DNA from: Allolobophora icterica
Taxonomy: Eukaryota > Annelida > Clitellata > Crassiclitellata > Lumbricidae
Direction: 5' to 3'
DNA: 64,000 nt
NCBI GenBank assembly: GCA_963556255.1
Contig: OY744612.1
Location: 25,202,440 to 25,266,439 of the forward strand
Shown here: one piece after another, positions 49,793 to 60,630 of the stretch
Numbering within the stretch: position 1 is the stretch's first letter
Layout of the letters: each line of letters starts with the position of its first letter
The notes under the pieces: generated by a model
Told to the model about the DNA's origin: nothing
Database searches by the model: none
What the model saw: only the letters and a program-made list of their open reading frames with translations
Made by a program: the position numbers and the translations under genes

Positions 49793-51464
49793 TTAACCGT
49801 CCTCGATACGAGGGTTGGTCGCATTGTAGACGATTCTTCTCCATCCTTTCCTGTCTTCGGCTACTCGCAGCAACCTCTCTGTTGATAATCCCAACCATTC
49901 GCCAATATTGTCCATCCACTTCTTTCTTGGTCTTCCTCTTGCTCTTGTTCCCGGTACCGTTCCCTGCATAATTTCTTTCTCTAGGCAATCCCCTTGTTTC
50001 CTCATTATGTGCCCAAAGTATGACATCTTTCTTCTTTTGATTGATTCCAATAGGTTCCTTTCCACCCCCGCCGTCTCCAGTACCCATTCATTTGTTTTCT
50101 TCTCCGTCCATGATATTCCAAGGATTTTTCGTATGCATTTCATTTCAAATGCCTTTATTCTATCCTCCTCCCTCTTTTTGATTGTCCAACTCTCACAGCC
50201 ATACATCATCACTGGCCATATAAGTGTCTTCATTAACTTTAACTTTGTGGTAATTTTTATGTTATGGTTTTTCCATAATTTATTCAGATCTGCTCCTATT
50301 CCAAGTCCTTTTGCAGTTCTTATACCTATCTCCCTGCTACACTCCGCGTCTTCTGTTATGAGTGAGCCTAAGTACATGAAAGTTCCCACTTGTTCTATCT
50401 TGCTGCCTTGTACTTTGATGCTGCACTGCTTCCCTGTCAGCGCCATACACTTTGTTTTGCTCATGTTGATCTCCAGGCCCTTCTTTCGTCCTTCTCTGTC
50501 CAATCGAGACACCAGCTCTTGCAGTTCCGTTTCCGTGCTTGCCATTATCACTATGTCGTCCGCATATCGTAGATTTGTTATCCTCCTTCCTCCAATTTGA
50601 ATGCCTCCTGTATATCCTCTCAGAGCCTCCCTCATTACCATTTCTGATAGTATGTTGAATAAAGTTGGCGAAATTACACACCCCTGTCTGACTCCTCTTC
50701 TTATTCTAAACTCACTTGACAGTACACCTCCGAATTTTACCTTTGCCGTCTGTTTCCTGTACAGTTCTGCTATCAGGTTGATAATGTGTGCTGGATATCC
50801 CATTTCAACCATCGATAGCCATAATTGCTCATGTGACACACAATCGAATGCTTTCTTAAAATCTACAAAGCACATGTATAGCGGTCTTTGGTGCTCTCTC
50901 ATCTTTTCCATTATAATTCTAAGATTCGTCACCTGATCTCTCGTCCCTTTACCACGCCTAAACCCTGCCTGTACATCTGTCAATTCTGATTCTGTACGAC
51001 TTCTTATCCTTTCCAATATGATCTTCAGCAAGATTTTCATCGCATGTGACACCAATGCTATTGTCCTGTAGTTCCTACATTGTTTCATATCTCCATTTTT
51101 TGGAATTGGTATGAATATTGACTTCGTCCAATCCCCTGGCCATTCCCCCGTTTCCCACACCTCTACACATATCCTATGCATTCTATCTGTTGCCGTGTCT
51201 CCCGCGAACTTGAATAACTCTGCTGGTACTTCGTCTGGCCCCGTACTTTTCCTTCTTGCTGATTCCTTTATCGCGCGTTCAACCTCCGATCTCAAAGGTG
51301 CAGGTTCCTTTGCGTGCTCTCCCTCTATTTTACCTGTATCTTCACCGTCATATAGTTCCTCACAATACTCCTTCCATCTTTCCACTATTTCTTCTCTTTT
51401 TGTAATCTCTTCATCTGTTTTTGATTTTATACACATCAGCTGTGGTCGAAACTTCCCAGTATGA
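49793..51464 (-). mobile_element. LINE (non-LTR retrotransposon), 5'-truncated, RT frame intact
   Basis: A 547-codon open frame (ATG 51436, in-frame upstream to about 51464) with non-LTR reverse-transcriptase blocks in order: STGPDEVPAELFK, SIFIPIPKNGDMKQCRNYR, VQAGFRRGKGTRDQ, FVDFKKAFDCVSHEQLW (block A aspartate), RRGVRQGCVISPTLFNI (B), LRYADDIVIMAST (C, catalytic DD), then VMMYGCESWTIKK, ISWTEKKTNEW and RGRPRKKWMDNI. The catalytic aspartates are present. The N-terminal endonuclease is absent and the element begins mid-linker (TGKFRPQLM), typical of 5' truncation during target-primed insertion. The 3' end is an AG run (49781-49794). It cannot move alone. Clade not determined. Confidence 0.9.
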
Positions 51465-51839
51465 ATACTATATAAGGTTAGTATTGTGTGTAGCTGAATT
51501 ACTCAAGTGCAGTTTTAGATAGTGACATTGTTGGATAATGCTGTAAATAGTAATATATTTTTAAAATTGGGACTTGATATATAAAGACGTAATTTCAGCT
51601 TCCAATTCCAATTGGAAGACGATGCTCACGGACTATGTTACTTTGTCATATACCGATAAATAGACATTAATTGCAGAAATGAGTGTGTTGGCATACAAAT
51701 GCATTTTATTTCAAGATAGATCAAATATTACTGTAATATGACAACATATGTAATACAAGAACAGTTAGACAGATGGAACTGTAAAATTTCATAGTCTAAT
51801 TAACATAGTCTAATTTAAGTTACATAGAGCAGTGGTTCT

Positions 51840-52117
51840 CAACCTGTGGTCCGCGGACCACTGGTGGTCCGCGAGCAGGGTGTACAATTTAGATTTTTTT
51901 ACATGCAAACAGACCAATTTTGTCAATTTTTTAAATTTCTGTTTAATTTCAATCACTAGAATCGGCTAGATGGCAGCATGAAACTAATAATGGGAGGATT
52001 TATGGCAACAAATTATTTTGTATTAATTTGCTTTTGGCGCAATTTTTAGTGATGGTCCGCGACCGACACGCAAAATTTAGAAGTGGTCCTTCAGTCTAAA
52101 ACGGTTGAGAACCGCTG
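51840..52117. mobile_element. hAT-like MITE, 278 bp, 8-bp TSD
   Basis: Ends CAGTGGTTCTCAACC / ggttgagaaccgctg, the classic Charlie-type hAT terminus. It is flanked by acatagag on both sides (51832-51839, 52118-52125), an exact 8-bp duplication. Interior 'tggtccgcggaccac'. No coding. Confidence 0.9.
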
Positions 52118-52245
52118 ACATAGAGTGAGCAGATCGAACTAAAATAAGGTAAGACAAAAAATGTCAATTTGTTACCTAAGTTAAATTATAAAGGCAAGGT
52201 AAACGTGAGTTAGAGGTGAGATAGCAGGCTATGGTAAGGTAAAAT

Positions 52246-52415
52246 CAGTCTTGTTGTCAAGGCCTTAAACCTCAAGATCAAGACTTTGAACCCCAAGACC
52301 AAGACTTTGAACCTCAAGACCAAGACTTTTGGTCTCAAGACCAAGACCAAGACTTTTAAAAACGAACTCGAGTGCACGCGAGACCAAGACCTTGGTCCCG
52401 AGGAGAACAAGTCTG
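52246..52415. mobile_element. hAT-like MITE, 170 bp (CCAAGA family)
   Basis: Left CAGTCTTGTTGTC, right ...gaacaagtctg. Flanks ggtaaaat and ggtaaaac (7 of 8). The interior is made of 'caagaccaagactttgaacc' repeats plus 'aaaacgaactcgagtgca', shared with the larger elements at 53102 and 57338. Confidence 0.75.
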
Positions 52416-52516
52416 GGTAAAACTGAGGAAAGTTAAAGTAAGATTAGGTAAGGTAAGCTAAGTTTAGCTAAGTGAGGTAAGGACCGTAAGGTAAGGTGAT
52501 ATATGTAGGTCAAGGC

Positions 52517-53073
52517 CAGTGATGGGCACTAAACTATATTTTAGTTAAACTAAAACTATTTTCCAACTGAAAAAAAACAGTTTAACTAAAGTTGGCAACT
52601 GATTTTGGAAATTAGTTAACTAAGCTAACAAAAAAGGTGTTAAACTTTTTCCAACTTTTTTCCAACTTTTAACGAGAAACATTTTCACAATAACAGATGT
52701 TAAGTGAACTGTAATAATGCAAAGCGTCAATGACAATTTCACCTTCAAGCTATGCAATGTGTACTGTTCTAGCATACAGTTGCAGGCGTACTGTAAATAG
52801 TGTATGAATTTGAAAACACTGTTAATGCTAAAACAACGCAGTGTTAATCAATAAGTTTCGCTTCGAGTTGCTGACATTGTTCAATGTTCATTGCAGAAAA
52901 CAGTTGCGTATTGCTGATTTTTTAGTTAAACTTTTAAGTTAGCAACTAAATTTTTTTAGTTAAACTATGGTTTTAACTAAACTATTTTCTTTTAGTTAAA
53001 CTTCATCCTTAAATAAAAATTTTCAGTTAAACTAAAAGTTAGCAACTTTTTAGTTAACTATTGCCCATCACTG
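52517..53073. mobile_element. Inverted-repeat element, CAGTGATGGGCA ends
   Basis: Left CAGTGATGGGCACTAAACTA; right inverse 'tagttaactattgcccatcactg'. Inside are many 'agttaaacta' words. No matching 8-bp flanks were found, so the exact boundary or a later change at one side is uncertain. Confidence 0.6.
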
Positions 53074-53101
53074 GTTAATTAAAGCAAGGCCTATAATATA
53101 G

Positions 53102-53998
53102 CAGTCTTGTTGTCCTCGAGACCAAGGTCTTGGTCTCGAGTGCACTCGAGTTCGTTTTTAAAAGTCTTGGTCTTGGTCTTGGTCTTGAGGTTCGAGGTCT
53201 TGGTCTTGGTCTTGGTCTTGAGGTTCAAGGTCTTGGTCTTGGTCTTGAGGTTCAAAGTCTTGGTCTTGGTCTCGCAAGACCAAGACCAAGACCGGCTGTT
53301 AATATGAACAGTCATTAAACAGAACTCAAGAATTCTGTATCAAGCCTGCTTGCATCATACGACCAATATCTATGGATGGATAGAAGTCATGTTGGTCAGG
53401 AAAACCCATTGGCAGCAGCAACAGTTATTCTGTATCAGACGGCATGATAAACCATGGGAAGATTTCAAAAGGACCCACTATCTGTACATTTACATAAAGT
53501 GCTTGAAAAGCTACTCTGTGTGTCTCAGCGACTTCAACACCTGTAGAACGTATTTTTTCACATGGCGGAATTTTTATGAGGCCCACCAGGCACGTCTTGG
53601 TCAGAAAATTCTGAGCGAATTGGTTTTTATGAAATACAAAAGACATTTGGTATAAGAGTTTGCATGAAGGACTTTTGAATACAAATTCGGATTTTTCTGC
53701 AGTTTGCATTTAAAGTTAGGCTAATTTGCTTGAATATAATAAAAGACTCATGTTTTCATTAAAATAGCGAATATTCCGACTTGACAATTTTTAAAAGTCT
53801 TGACCTGATTTCGATTTTGGGGTCTTGGTCTTGGTCTTGAGGCTCAAGGTCTTGGTCTTGGTCTTGGTCTCGAGGTTCAAAGTCTTGGTCTTGGTCTTGG
53901 TCTCGAGGTTCAAGGTCTTGGTCTTGGTCTTGGTCTTGAGGTTCAAGGTCTTGGTCTTGGTCTTGGTCTTGAGGTTTAAGGTCTTGACAACAAGACTG
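53102..53998 (+). mobile_element. hAT element remnant, 897 bp, 8-bp TSD
   Basis: Ends CAGTCTTGTTGTC / gacaacaagactg; flanking taatatag on both sides (53094-53101, 53999-54006). Between two subterminal arrays of ggtctt/ccaaga hexamers lies a frame (53350-53655) ending 'EAHQARLGQKILSELVFMK', which matches the C-terminal dimerisation region of hAT transposases. The catalytic part is deleted. The '[11 protein letters not shown]' frames are repeat artefacts. Confidence 0.88.
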
Positions 53999-54073
53999 TA
54001 ATATAGCAGTGGAAGATAAGTCAAGGTATGATTATTATTAACGCTTAATTCTCACCTCTTCTCTGTCGCCTCA

Positions 54074-55736
54074 TTGCAGTTTGTTGCGGTGACGATTCTT
54101 TGTTTGATTTTGGTAGGGAGCAGTTTTCAACGGATCAGTGATCACAGTGCATTTTCAACAGAGATTTCCTATGAGGCGATAACCGAGTCAGTTTCAACTG
54201 AGTCGAGTTTCTGTTCAGTTCATGATCAACGTTTGGTTGAGTTTATTTTCAGCGTCTGGTTGAGTTCAATTTCAGTTGGACTCTTCTTTCAACTAACGAG
54301 AGTTTCTTTGAGCAGACGATCGAGTTTCTTTGAGCAGACAATCAAGTTTCTTTGAGCGGACGACCCCACGTGGCATTGGCGTATCTATAATAATCATATC
54401 GAAAAATTCACGCATAATAGACTACAAGATTTAAAGTTCCTTATTCACTTCATCAAATGCAGCAAATTGTCTTCTAATTAGCTGGGCAAATTTACATAAA
54501 GAAATTTAACATTAATAATGAATTTTTTTTATTTAGGGACGAGCATGGTTAAAAGGTCTTTGTAACAAGATTTAGGTCAAACTAAGCAAAAATTACCCGA
54601 CAACGAAGTCATTCTCTTTCACACTTCACTCAAACGATGGTCTCGTTTCTTCCAAATATTTCGACAAAAACAATTATAATAATTAAGTTAGCTTTATTGT
54701 TTTACCTTGTCGAAATTCTGTGTCTAAAATTCATCAATTTTCAGCAACAAAAGGAATCAATAAAATTATGAGCAGAAACCTTCGGAGCTGTCTATTACCG
54801 AAAGCTTGTAACCTTTGCCGGTTACTGTGGCAACAGATTTGACGTCATCACATGTGTTTGTTTCAATAGCCAATCGTGTTATTTGATTTTTATCACGTGC
54901 AACATACATCCAATCATGTTCTAGGTTTCGTTCGATCAACTGGTTGACTGCTTTGCCGCTCATTTGTGCATGACGCTATCTAATTACACCAGCTCTATCT
55001 ACGAAGAATTTAACTTACTGCGATTAGAGCAAATAAGAACTATGCAAATAGGAGAATTCATTTAAAAGTATGAGCAAAAATTACTTATCTCCTCGTTCGT
55101 GGACTACTTTACCTTAAGTTCTCAGGTTCACACTCACAACACGAGAAACGCTAACTCCTACCGACCAAACCGGGCAAGAACCTATATTTAAGGGATTTCT
55201 CCATTAAGTCATCGGGCCCGAGATTATGGAATTCAATAGCTAGGCCTACCCCTTGAGATTCACCTATCGGCCAACCACTATTCCTTTAAAAGGAAGCTTA
55301 ATAGAAGTTTTATAGTTAATGCCTAATCGTTCCAATCGACCTGCAAACCTTGTAGAGTCTAACTAAATTTTGTGGTACCTAGTGCCTAATCGACTTCCAG
55401 CTTCTTTCATCTGTCCTTTCCCCTCCCGCGGAGAGAGGTGGTTGTGGCACGGAGGACTCATTCGGTCCGATTTGGACCATTTATTGGCTTCTGGACTTAC
55501 CTAGGGGCCTAGTTAAGATTAGTTAAATTTAGTTAAGATAAATGCTTCACCACTTTAAGTCGTACCCCTTTAATGATTTTGTATGATATAGAATTATTAT
55601 AGATTAAGCTAGGGGCCTACCCGATCAATTCATTTAAAAATTAGCAGGGTCGAGGCCATACGGCCGCTGTATAAAAGACGTGTGGGCACTGGCGTAAACT
55701 TGTCCAAAGTATTGGGAAGGGGGAAGGGGTCTGGAC
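54074..55736. other. Gene-free stretch with short degenerate repeats
   Basis: 54290-54355 repeats 'gagtttctttgagcagacga' about three times. The rest is A+T-rich with no recognised exon. 54766-54963 has a minus-strand open frame without family resemblance. Confidence 0.35.
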
Positions 55737-56062
55737 CAGAGGTGCAAAACACAAGTTTTTGAAGATGAAAAGTTGTTTTGTTGTTATTTTTTGTGGGTTT
55801 TTTTTCTATGGTTTTGTTCTATTGGTCGTTTTTAAGATTTTCGGATTTCAAATCATGAAAAATGGCATGAACAAGAGCACCAACTCAGTTTAATTCAGTT
55901 GCGATTTTCGAAAATTAAAAAACATTAAATCATTGTTATTAAAATAACTTCTACAAAATAAGAAATTTATTTTAAAAAAAACAACAAAAACAAATTTTGT
56001 GGTTTTCTTTTTCTTTTGTTTTTGTTTCAAACCAAAAACCGAAAAAACTTTTTTCACCTCTG
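55737..56062. mobile_element. hAT-like MITE, 326 bp, 8-bp TSD
   Basis: Ends CAGAGGTGCAAAAC and ...ttcacctctg; flanked by gtctggac on both sides (55729-55736, 56063-56070), exact. The interior is T-rich then A-rich with no coding. Confidence 0.85.
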
Positions 56063-56470
56063 GTCTGGACACAGTGGACAGTCAGCAGAGACTTCCGGTG
56101 TTACATTAATGCGTATGAAATGGGCGTTTTGCTTAAATGTAAATTTGTTTCATATTGAAGATATTGAAGATAAAAATAAATCTTTCTTTTCGTTATGAAT
56201 TTCTGATAGTATTTCAGTTCTGTGTCTCTGGTTTTCTGTTTCTGAAGAACTTCATCTATAATGAAACATAATATTTTAATATTTGAAGAATTTCTCCTCC
56301 CCATTTTGGGGGCGTTGCCCCGGCTTCTCAATCATTGGGGTGGGGGCACGTGCCCCGGCTGCCCCAGAGTCTACGCCTATGCGTGTGGGCATACATTTAC
56401 AGTGAATTCTATAGCTGGTCTCTCTAACGCGACTTTGTGTGGCGCTCTGAAATTTCGGAGATTTTACATT

Positions 56471-56706
56471 ATCCCCGCCAGGGCAGAAATTTGGTTCGAG
56501 ATTTCTGTTCCACTTGCACCCCCTAGCCAACTCAGCTATAATAAGTACACTGACCGTAAACTGTCGGTGGGAAGTTGAGACGGCGAGGTAGAGGATTCCC
56601 GTTCTCACATGCTGAGGCTAAGAAAATGAAGTCGCTAACACTTCCTACCAATGGCTGCCTCAGGGCTAGCTTAAGGGACTGCTCTTCTTCTTCTGCTTCT
56701 TCTTCT
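56471..56706 (+). repeat. SINE, type A copy
   Basis: Head with box-B-like 'tttggttcgagatttctg', then 'aactcagctataataagtac', 'actgtcggtgggaag', 'aagaaaatgaagtcgctaac', 'atggctgcctcagggc', and a cttcttcttctgcttc tail. Confidence 0.75.
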
Positions 56707-57245
56707 ACATTATGTTACATGTGTCCGTCAACTCGGATAGAGCCTGACGACATACATCTTGCTTATTTCGAACCTAGGATATATTGAACCCTGTTGACGA
56801 TGGTCCGCTGCGGTTCGATATAGGTAACAAAGTTTTGCTGTAGCCTACAAGGATTTGTTCAGTAGAAAGAATAACAGTCGATTGGAAACGTTTAACCAGT
56901 TTTTCAAACATTATTTACATAAACTATTTAGCTTTAGCAAGTAGGCTGTACTACATATAGTTTGGGAGAAAATTGGAAATGCGAACAGAGGAGGGTTACT
57001 AATGCGGACGTCCGCACCTAAACTTGGTCTTCTCTTTAAGAGTCTACTATCCGAGGATTGGCTGGACCACTGACAATTCTACTCCATCCACCTCTGTGCT
57101 TTTCTCTTTCAGTAAATTTTGTATATAGCCTAAGTCCTATGGTTATTTCAGAACAGCGTCTTATGCATCAAACGCCAACAGAAGGTAGGCATAGTCCCTA
57201 AATTCCTGGCACAGAAGCGATCGTGATCGAGTAGGCGGGTATGGC

Positions 57246-57337
57246 ACGGCGGCCGATAGGTTAGAGCGGTCGGCCTGTAACGCAGAGAGTAGGCCTACGT
57301 TTTCGAGCCTCGCCCGAGACAGTTACTGTGTAGGGAC
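57246..57337 (+). repeat. SINE type B, 5' part (split by hAT insertion)
   Basis: tRNA-like head: box A 'taggttagagcggtcgg', box B 'gttttcgagcctcgcc', ending 'tgtgtagggac'. The last 8 bases are duplicated at 58206-58213, where the SINE resumes. The two halves together match the uninterrupted copy at 31690-31836. Confidence 0.75.
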
Positions 57338-58205
57338 CAGTCTTGTTGTCAAGACCTTAAACCTCAAGACCAAGACCAAGACTAAGACCTTGAACCTCAA
57401 GACCAAGACCAAGACTTTGAACCTCAAGACCAAGACCAAGACCTTGAACCTCAAGACCAAGACCTTGAAACTCAAGACCAAAACCGAGAAAAATGCCCCA
57501 AAAATCACAAAATCATACTATTCCTTACTAAAAAAATTGTAAAGTCGGACTACTCGCTATTTTAATTAAACAATGAATCTTTTATTTTATTCAAACAAAA
57601 TAACTCCAAATGCAAACTGCAGAGAATTCCGAATTCGTATTTACATAAGTCCTTCATGCGAAATGTTATTCCAAATGCCTGTTGCATTTTATAGAAACCA
57701 ATTCGCTCAGAATTTTCTGACCAAGATGTGACCTGTGGGGCCTCATAAAAATTCTGACATGTGAAAAATACGTTCTGCAGTAATGGATTCACTGGCACAC
57801 AGAGCAGCTTTTCAAATACCGGATGTAAATGTACAAATTGTGAGTCTGTTTTGAAATCATTCCATGGTAAATAACCGGAAGTCAAAATAAATGTCCAAAA
57901 CAACAGTAAAGCCTCACTCACACCGTGTAAATACTAAAGCAATTGTATTAGTAATTATTGGATAAATTTTTAAAATCCTTGCGATTTGTTAAATGACTGT
58001 TCATATTGTCAAAAGTCTTGGTTTTGATCTTGAAAAACCAAGACCAAGACCTTGAGCCTCAAGACCAAGACCAAGACCAAGACCTTGAACCTCAAGACCA
58101 AGACCAAGACCAAGACTTTGAACCTCAAGACCAAGACCAAGACTTTTAAAAACGAACTCGAGTGCACTCGAGACCAAGACCTTGGTCTCGAGGACAAGAA
58201 GACTG
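57338..58205 (-). mobile_element. hAT element remnant, 868 bp, 8-bp TSD
   Basis: Same family as 53102-53998 in opposite orientation: CAGTCTTGTTGTC left, 'acaagaagactg' right, ccaaga arrays at both sides. Flanking gtagggac is exact on both sides (57330-57337, 58206-58213). The minus-strand frame 57562-57921 includes 'LHPVFEKLLCVPVNP', a well-conserved motif of the hAT C-terminal domain, then diverges. No catalytic core. Confidence 0.88.
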
Positions 58206-58310
58206 GTAGGGACATTGAGCAAGTCCTTCACTCGTGCTTTGCGCCATCGACTAAGGCTTGGTCATTAGGTAGTGGCGCCGCGGCCTGATAAATGCATAAT
58301 AATAATAACG
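58206..58310 (+). repeat. SINE type B, 3' part
   Basis: Continues 'gtagggacattgagcaagtc' through 'tagtggcgccgcggcctgat' to an 'aaatgcataataataat' tail, as in the unbroken copy at 31690. Confidence 0.7.
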
Positions 58311-59160
58311 CAGTTGTTCAATGACCGGAATCTTTGAAGTGCTTAAGTTACTGTTTTTTTTATAGATACACGAGGAGCTTGCAAAATAAATTGTTCCTAA
58401 ATTTTTCCGATTAGATACTGCTCTGCAGTTTCATCTGGTCTAAGAGCCATAAAGGTCGCTTGTGGCTCCTGCGCTGCTACGGGTAAATTGGCCAGTTATT
58501 GCTGAGGTTCTTGGTAACGATTGAAGCTAAACTTGAAACGTGATTTTTATGGGTCACATGGACTTAGCCTATCCAGTTGAATCATCACACTTTGTGCTGG
58601 AAATGCTCTTTGGTTTCGAAGTAGGCCTAGACATAGGCGTTATTTGTGGGGGTACGAGGGGTACCCGTACCTCCCACTTTTTGGACTGGGGTACCGTACC
58701 CCCTACTTTTTGAACGATGCCAATGAATATTTTATTATTGTGCCTTCCCAAATATCGCAATCTCCGCCTTGCTTCGTGTATGTAAAAAATTGGTACCCCC
58801 CACTTTTTAGACCAAAGTTACGCTCCTTGGCCTAGGCTTTCCGTACAGAGTTCCGCTCCACGTACACTCCTCTTGGCCAGCAGCTAGATGAGTCAGTGTT
58901 CACCCCATCTACTGAAATACCGCCTTACATATGAACAATTGAACATCCCCGTTAGCAAGGGCACTTAAGTCCAGTCAAGAAACATCCTTTTAATGAAATT
59001 GTCAATAACAAAGCAAACCACTGAGAAGCGCCCACGTACGGCACTCATGAGCACTGTCGAGATATATAGGCACTACGTGTTTTCAACTGTGACTTTGTAG
59101 TGCGCTCTTGTTCATCAAGCCTACTCTTGACGATAGCTAATCATATCTACTGAGAGCTAA
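58298..59160 (+). repeat. Dispersed 0.6 kb repeat, copy 2, with insertion
   Basis: Co-linear with 45175-45745 except for a block of about 200 bp at 58631-58829 that copy 1 lacks. The element also carries a few extra bases (such as 'ttgctgaggttcttggtaac'). Confidence 0.7.
58631..58829. mobile_element. Short element, ACATAGGCGTTATTTG end
   Basis: Inserted into the dispersed repeat copy: ggcctag precedes it (58624-58630) and follows it (58830-58836), a duplication of at least 7 bp. Interior 'gtacgaggggtacccgtacc' and 'accccccactttttagacc'. The same start recurs at 63968 at the window's right edge. Confidence 0.65.
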
Positions 59161-59400
59161 ACCAGAGGATTTTTTAAGAAATTTTCAGTGGTGGGGAATT
59201 TTGAAAAAGGGCATTTTTCGCGCGTAATTTTAAATCAAAAAGCACTGAATCAGAGAAACCTTTTTGAGCTGTGGGCCACAGGAATGATTACTAATAATTT
59301 ATTTATTAGAATATTTTATATTATTTAATTTATTATTTAATGTCATAATTTAATTTAATATTAATTTAATATTTATTATTTAGTACAGCCATTTTCTGTT

Positions 59401-59922
59401 TTAACAAGTACCTTTACCTGTATACGGTCCATTCTTCATCAGTTGAAGCTTCCTTTGAGCGCCATCTCTGCATGTCAGTATTTCACAAAGGACAAGATCA
59501 TCTCGCTGAAATTGTTTCTGCAAAGTTTGGTATACATCCAAGATATCGTCCATTAATGCAGATATCCAAATTTGTCTGTCACTCCAAGTCTTTGTGAAAC
59601 CTCGAGCTTCAGCCTTCTCTTTACGGTTCTCATTTTGCTCTAGTTTATTCCACACAGCCTTGCAGCCATGAATGTAACTCAATAGGCTATCGCATCAATT
59701 GTACCTGATGCTGAGCGAAACGTACTTCATGATGTCGAGGAAACTGTTTGGCATCTTTGAGCTCAGAATGCAGCAAATTCGTCTTATTCTTCGATGTGCG
59801 AAAATATGTGGCTTTATGAGTTTTCAAGACTTTAAGCCTAGGATGCTTATCGTTTCCTTCTCCCATTCCTTATGCAGTTTATCTCGATCTTTAACGGCAT
59901 TGTGTGCTTCAGGTTGCAAATG
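59401..59922 (-). pseudogene. Zinc-finger transposase-like pseudogene, downstream part
   Basis: Downstream part of the minus-strand coding relic that starts at 63970. Directly after the target duplication it reads 'LQPEAHNAVKDRDKLHKEW' in frame with the upstream part, then a stop, frame slips, and an open 59682-59401 segment (CKAVWNKLEQNENRKEK..., QKQFQRDDLVLCEIL). The order (CxxC...HxxxxxH finger, then a helical domain) resembles ZNF862/KIAA1586-like, transposase-derived proteins. No catalytic region is in view. Confidence 0.5.
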
Positions 59923-60630
59923 ATCTACTACAGGGGCGCCTCCAGGATTTTTTTGGTGTACGCACAAGCACGAGACCACGCGTACACCAAAAAAATTTGG
60001 ATATCTGCATTAATGCGTACACCAAAAAAATCCTGAGGGCGGGAACGAGGTGAGCAAAGCGAACCGCGAGCGAAGCGAGCTCCTAGCGATTAGGGGGTCT
60101 GGCCCCGGGAGCGTCGTAAGCTCCCCCAGCGGGGTCTGGGCTCCTGGGAGTATTTGGGGCTAAATTAAGGCTATTTTGGGATACCTGAAGTACAGGCAAC
60201 TATAATAATAACTTAAGCATTATTTTCCATGCAAGCATGGGTCAGCAGCGGATTTTTCAACAATATCAACTGGAGTGCAAATTCCCCACCAGCCCTCTCA
60301 AGTTCCCGACCAGTGGATTGTGTCCTTTTTAGTCCCACCAGTCGCCAGCATTGAAGAAATTATAAAAATCTGAGTTTGTTTTATTATGACCTTGAGGCTT
60401 GAAGTTGAATTTTCTCAATAATAACGAGTCACTGTGGCGCTTTCTGCATTAGCTACAAGTATGTCCTTTTTCCAACATCTCTGATTCAATGCTTTTCGAC
60501 TTAAATTACCCACGAAACGTGTCTTTTTTCAAAATATCCCCACCAGTAGAAATTTCTTAAAATCGTTGTGATGATGCAATTGCACGCTGAGGCTGCTTGC
60601 CCGAGCATCTGTACATCAACGTCTAATCTT

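Noticed and set aside
49908..51464. Plus-strand frames of 60-230 codons antisense to the LINE
   Set aside because: Shadows of the minus-strand reverse-transcriptase frame, which carries all conserved motifs.
53791..54024. [11 protein letters not shown] repeat protein frames (also 52210, 53091, 57323, 58001)
   Set aside because: These are translations of the CCAAGA subterminal arrays of hAT elements.
54074..54355. Small secreted-protein-like frame with a hydrophobic start
   Set aside because: The frame opens at TTG, not ATG; its C-terminal half is a short tandem repeat and no splice context supports it.
57246..57337. tRNA gene candidate with box A and box B
   Set aside because: There is no acceptor-stem pairing and the sequence runs into a SINE body matching 31690-31836.
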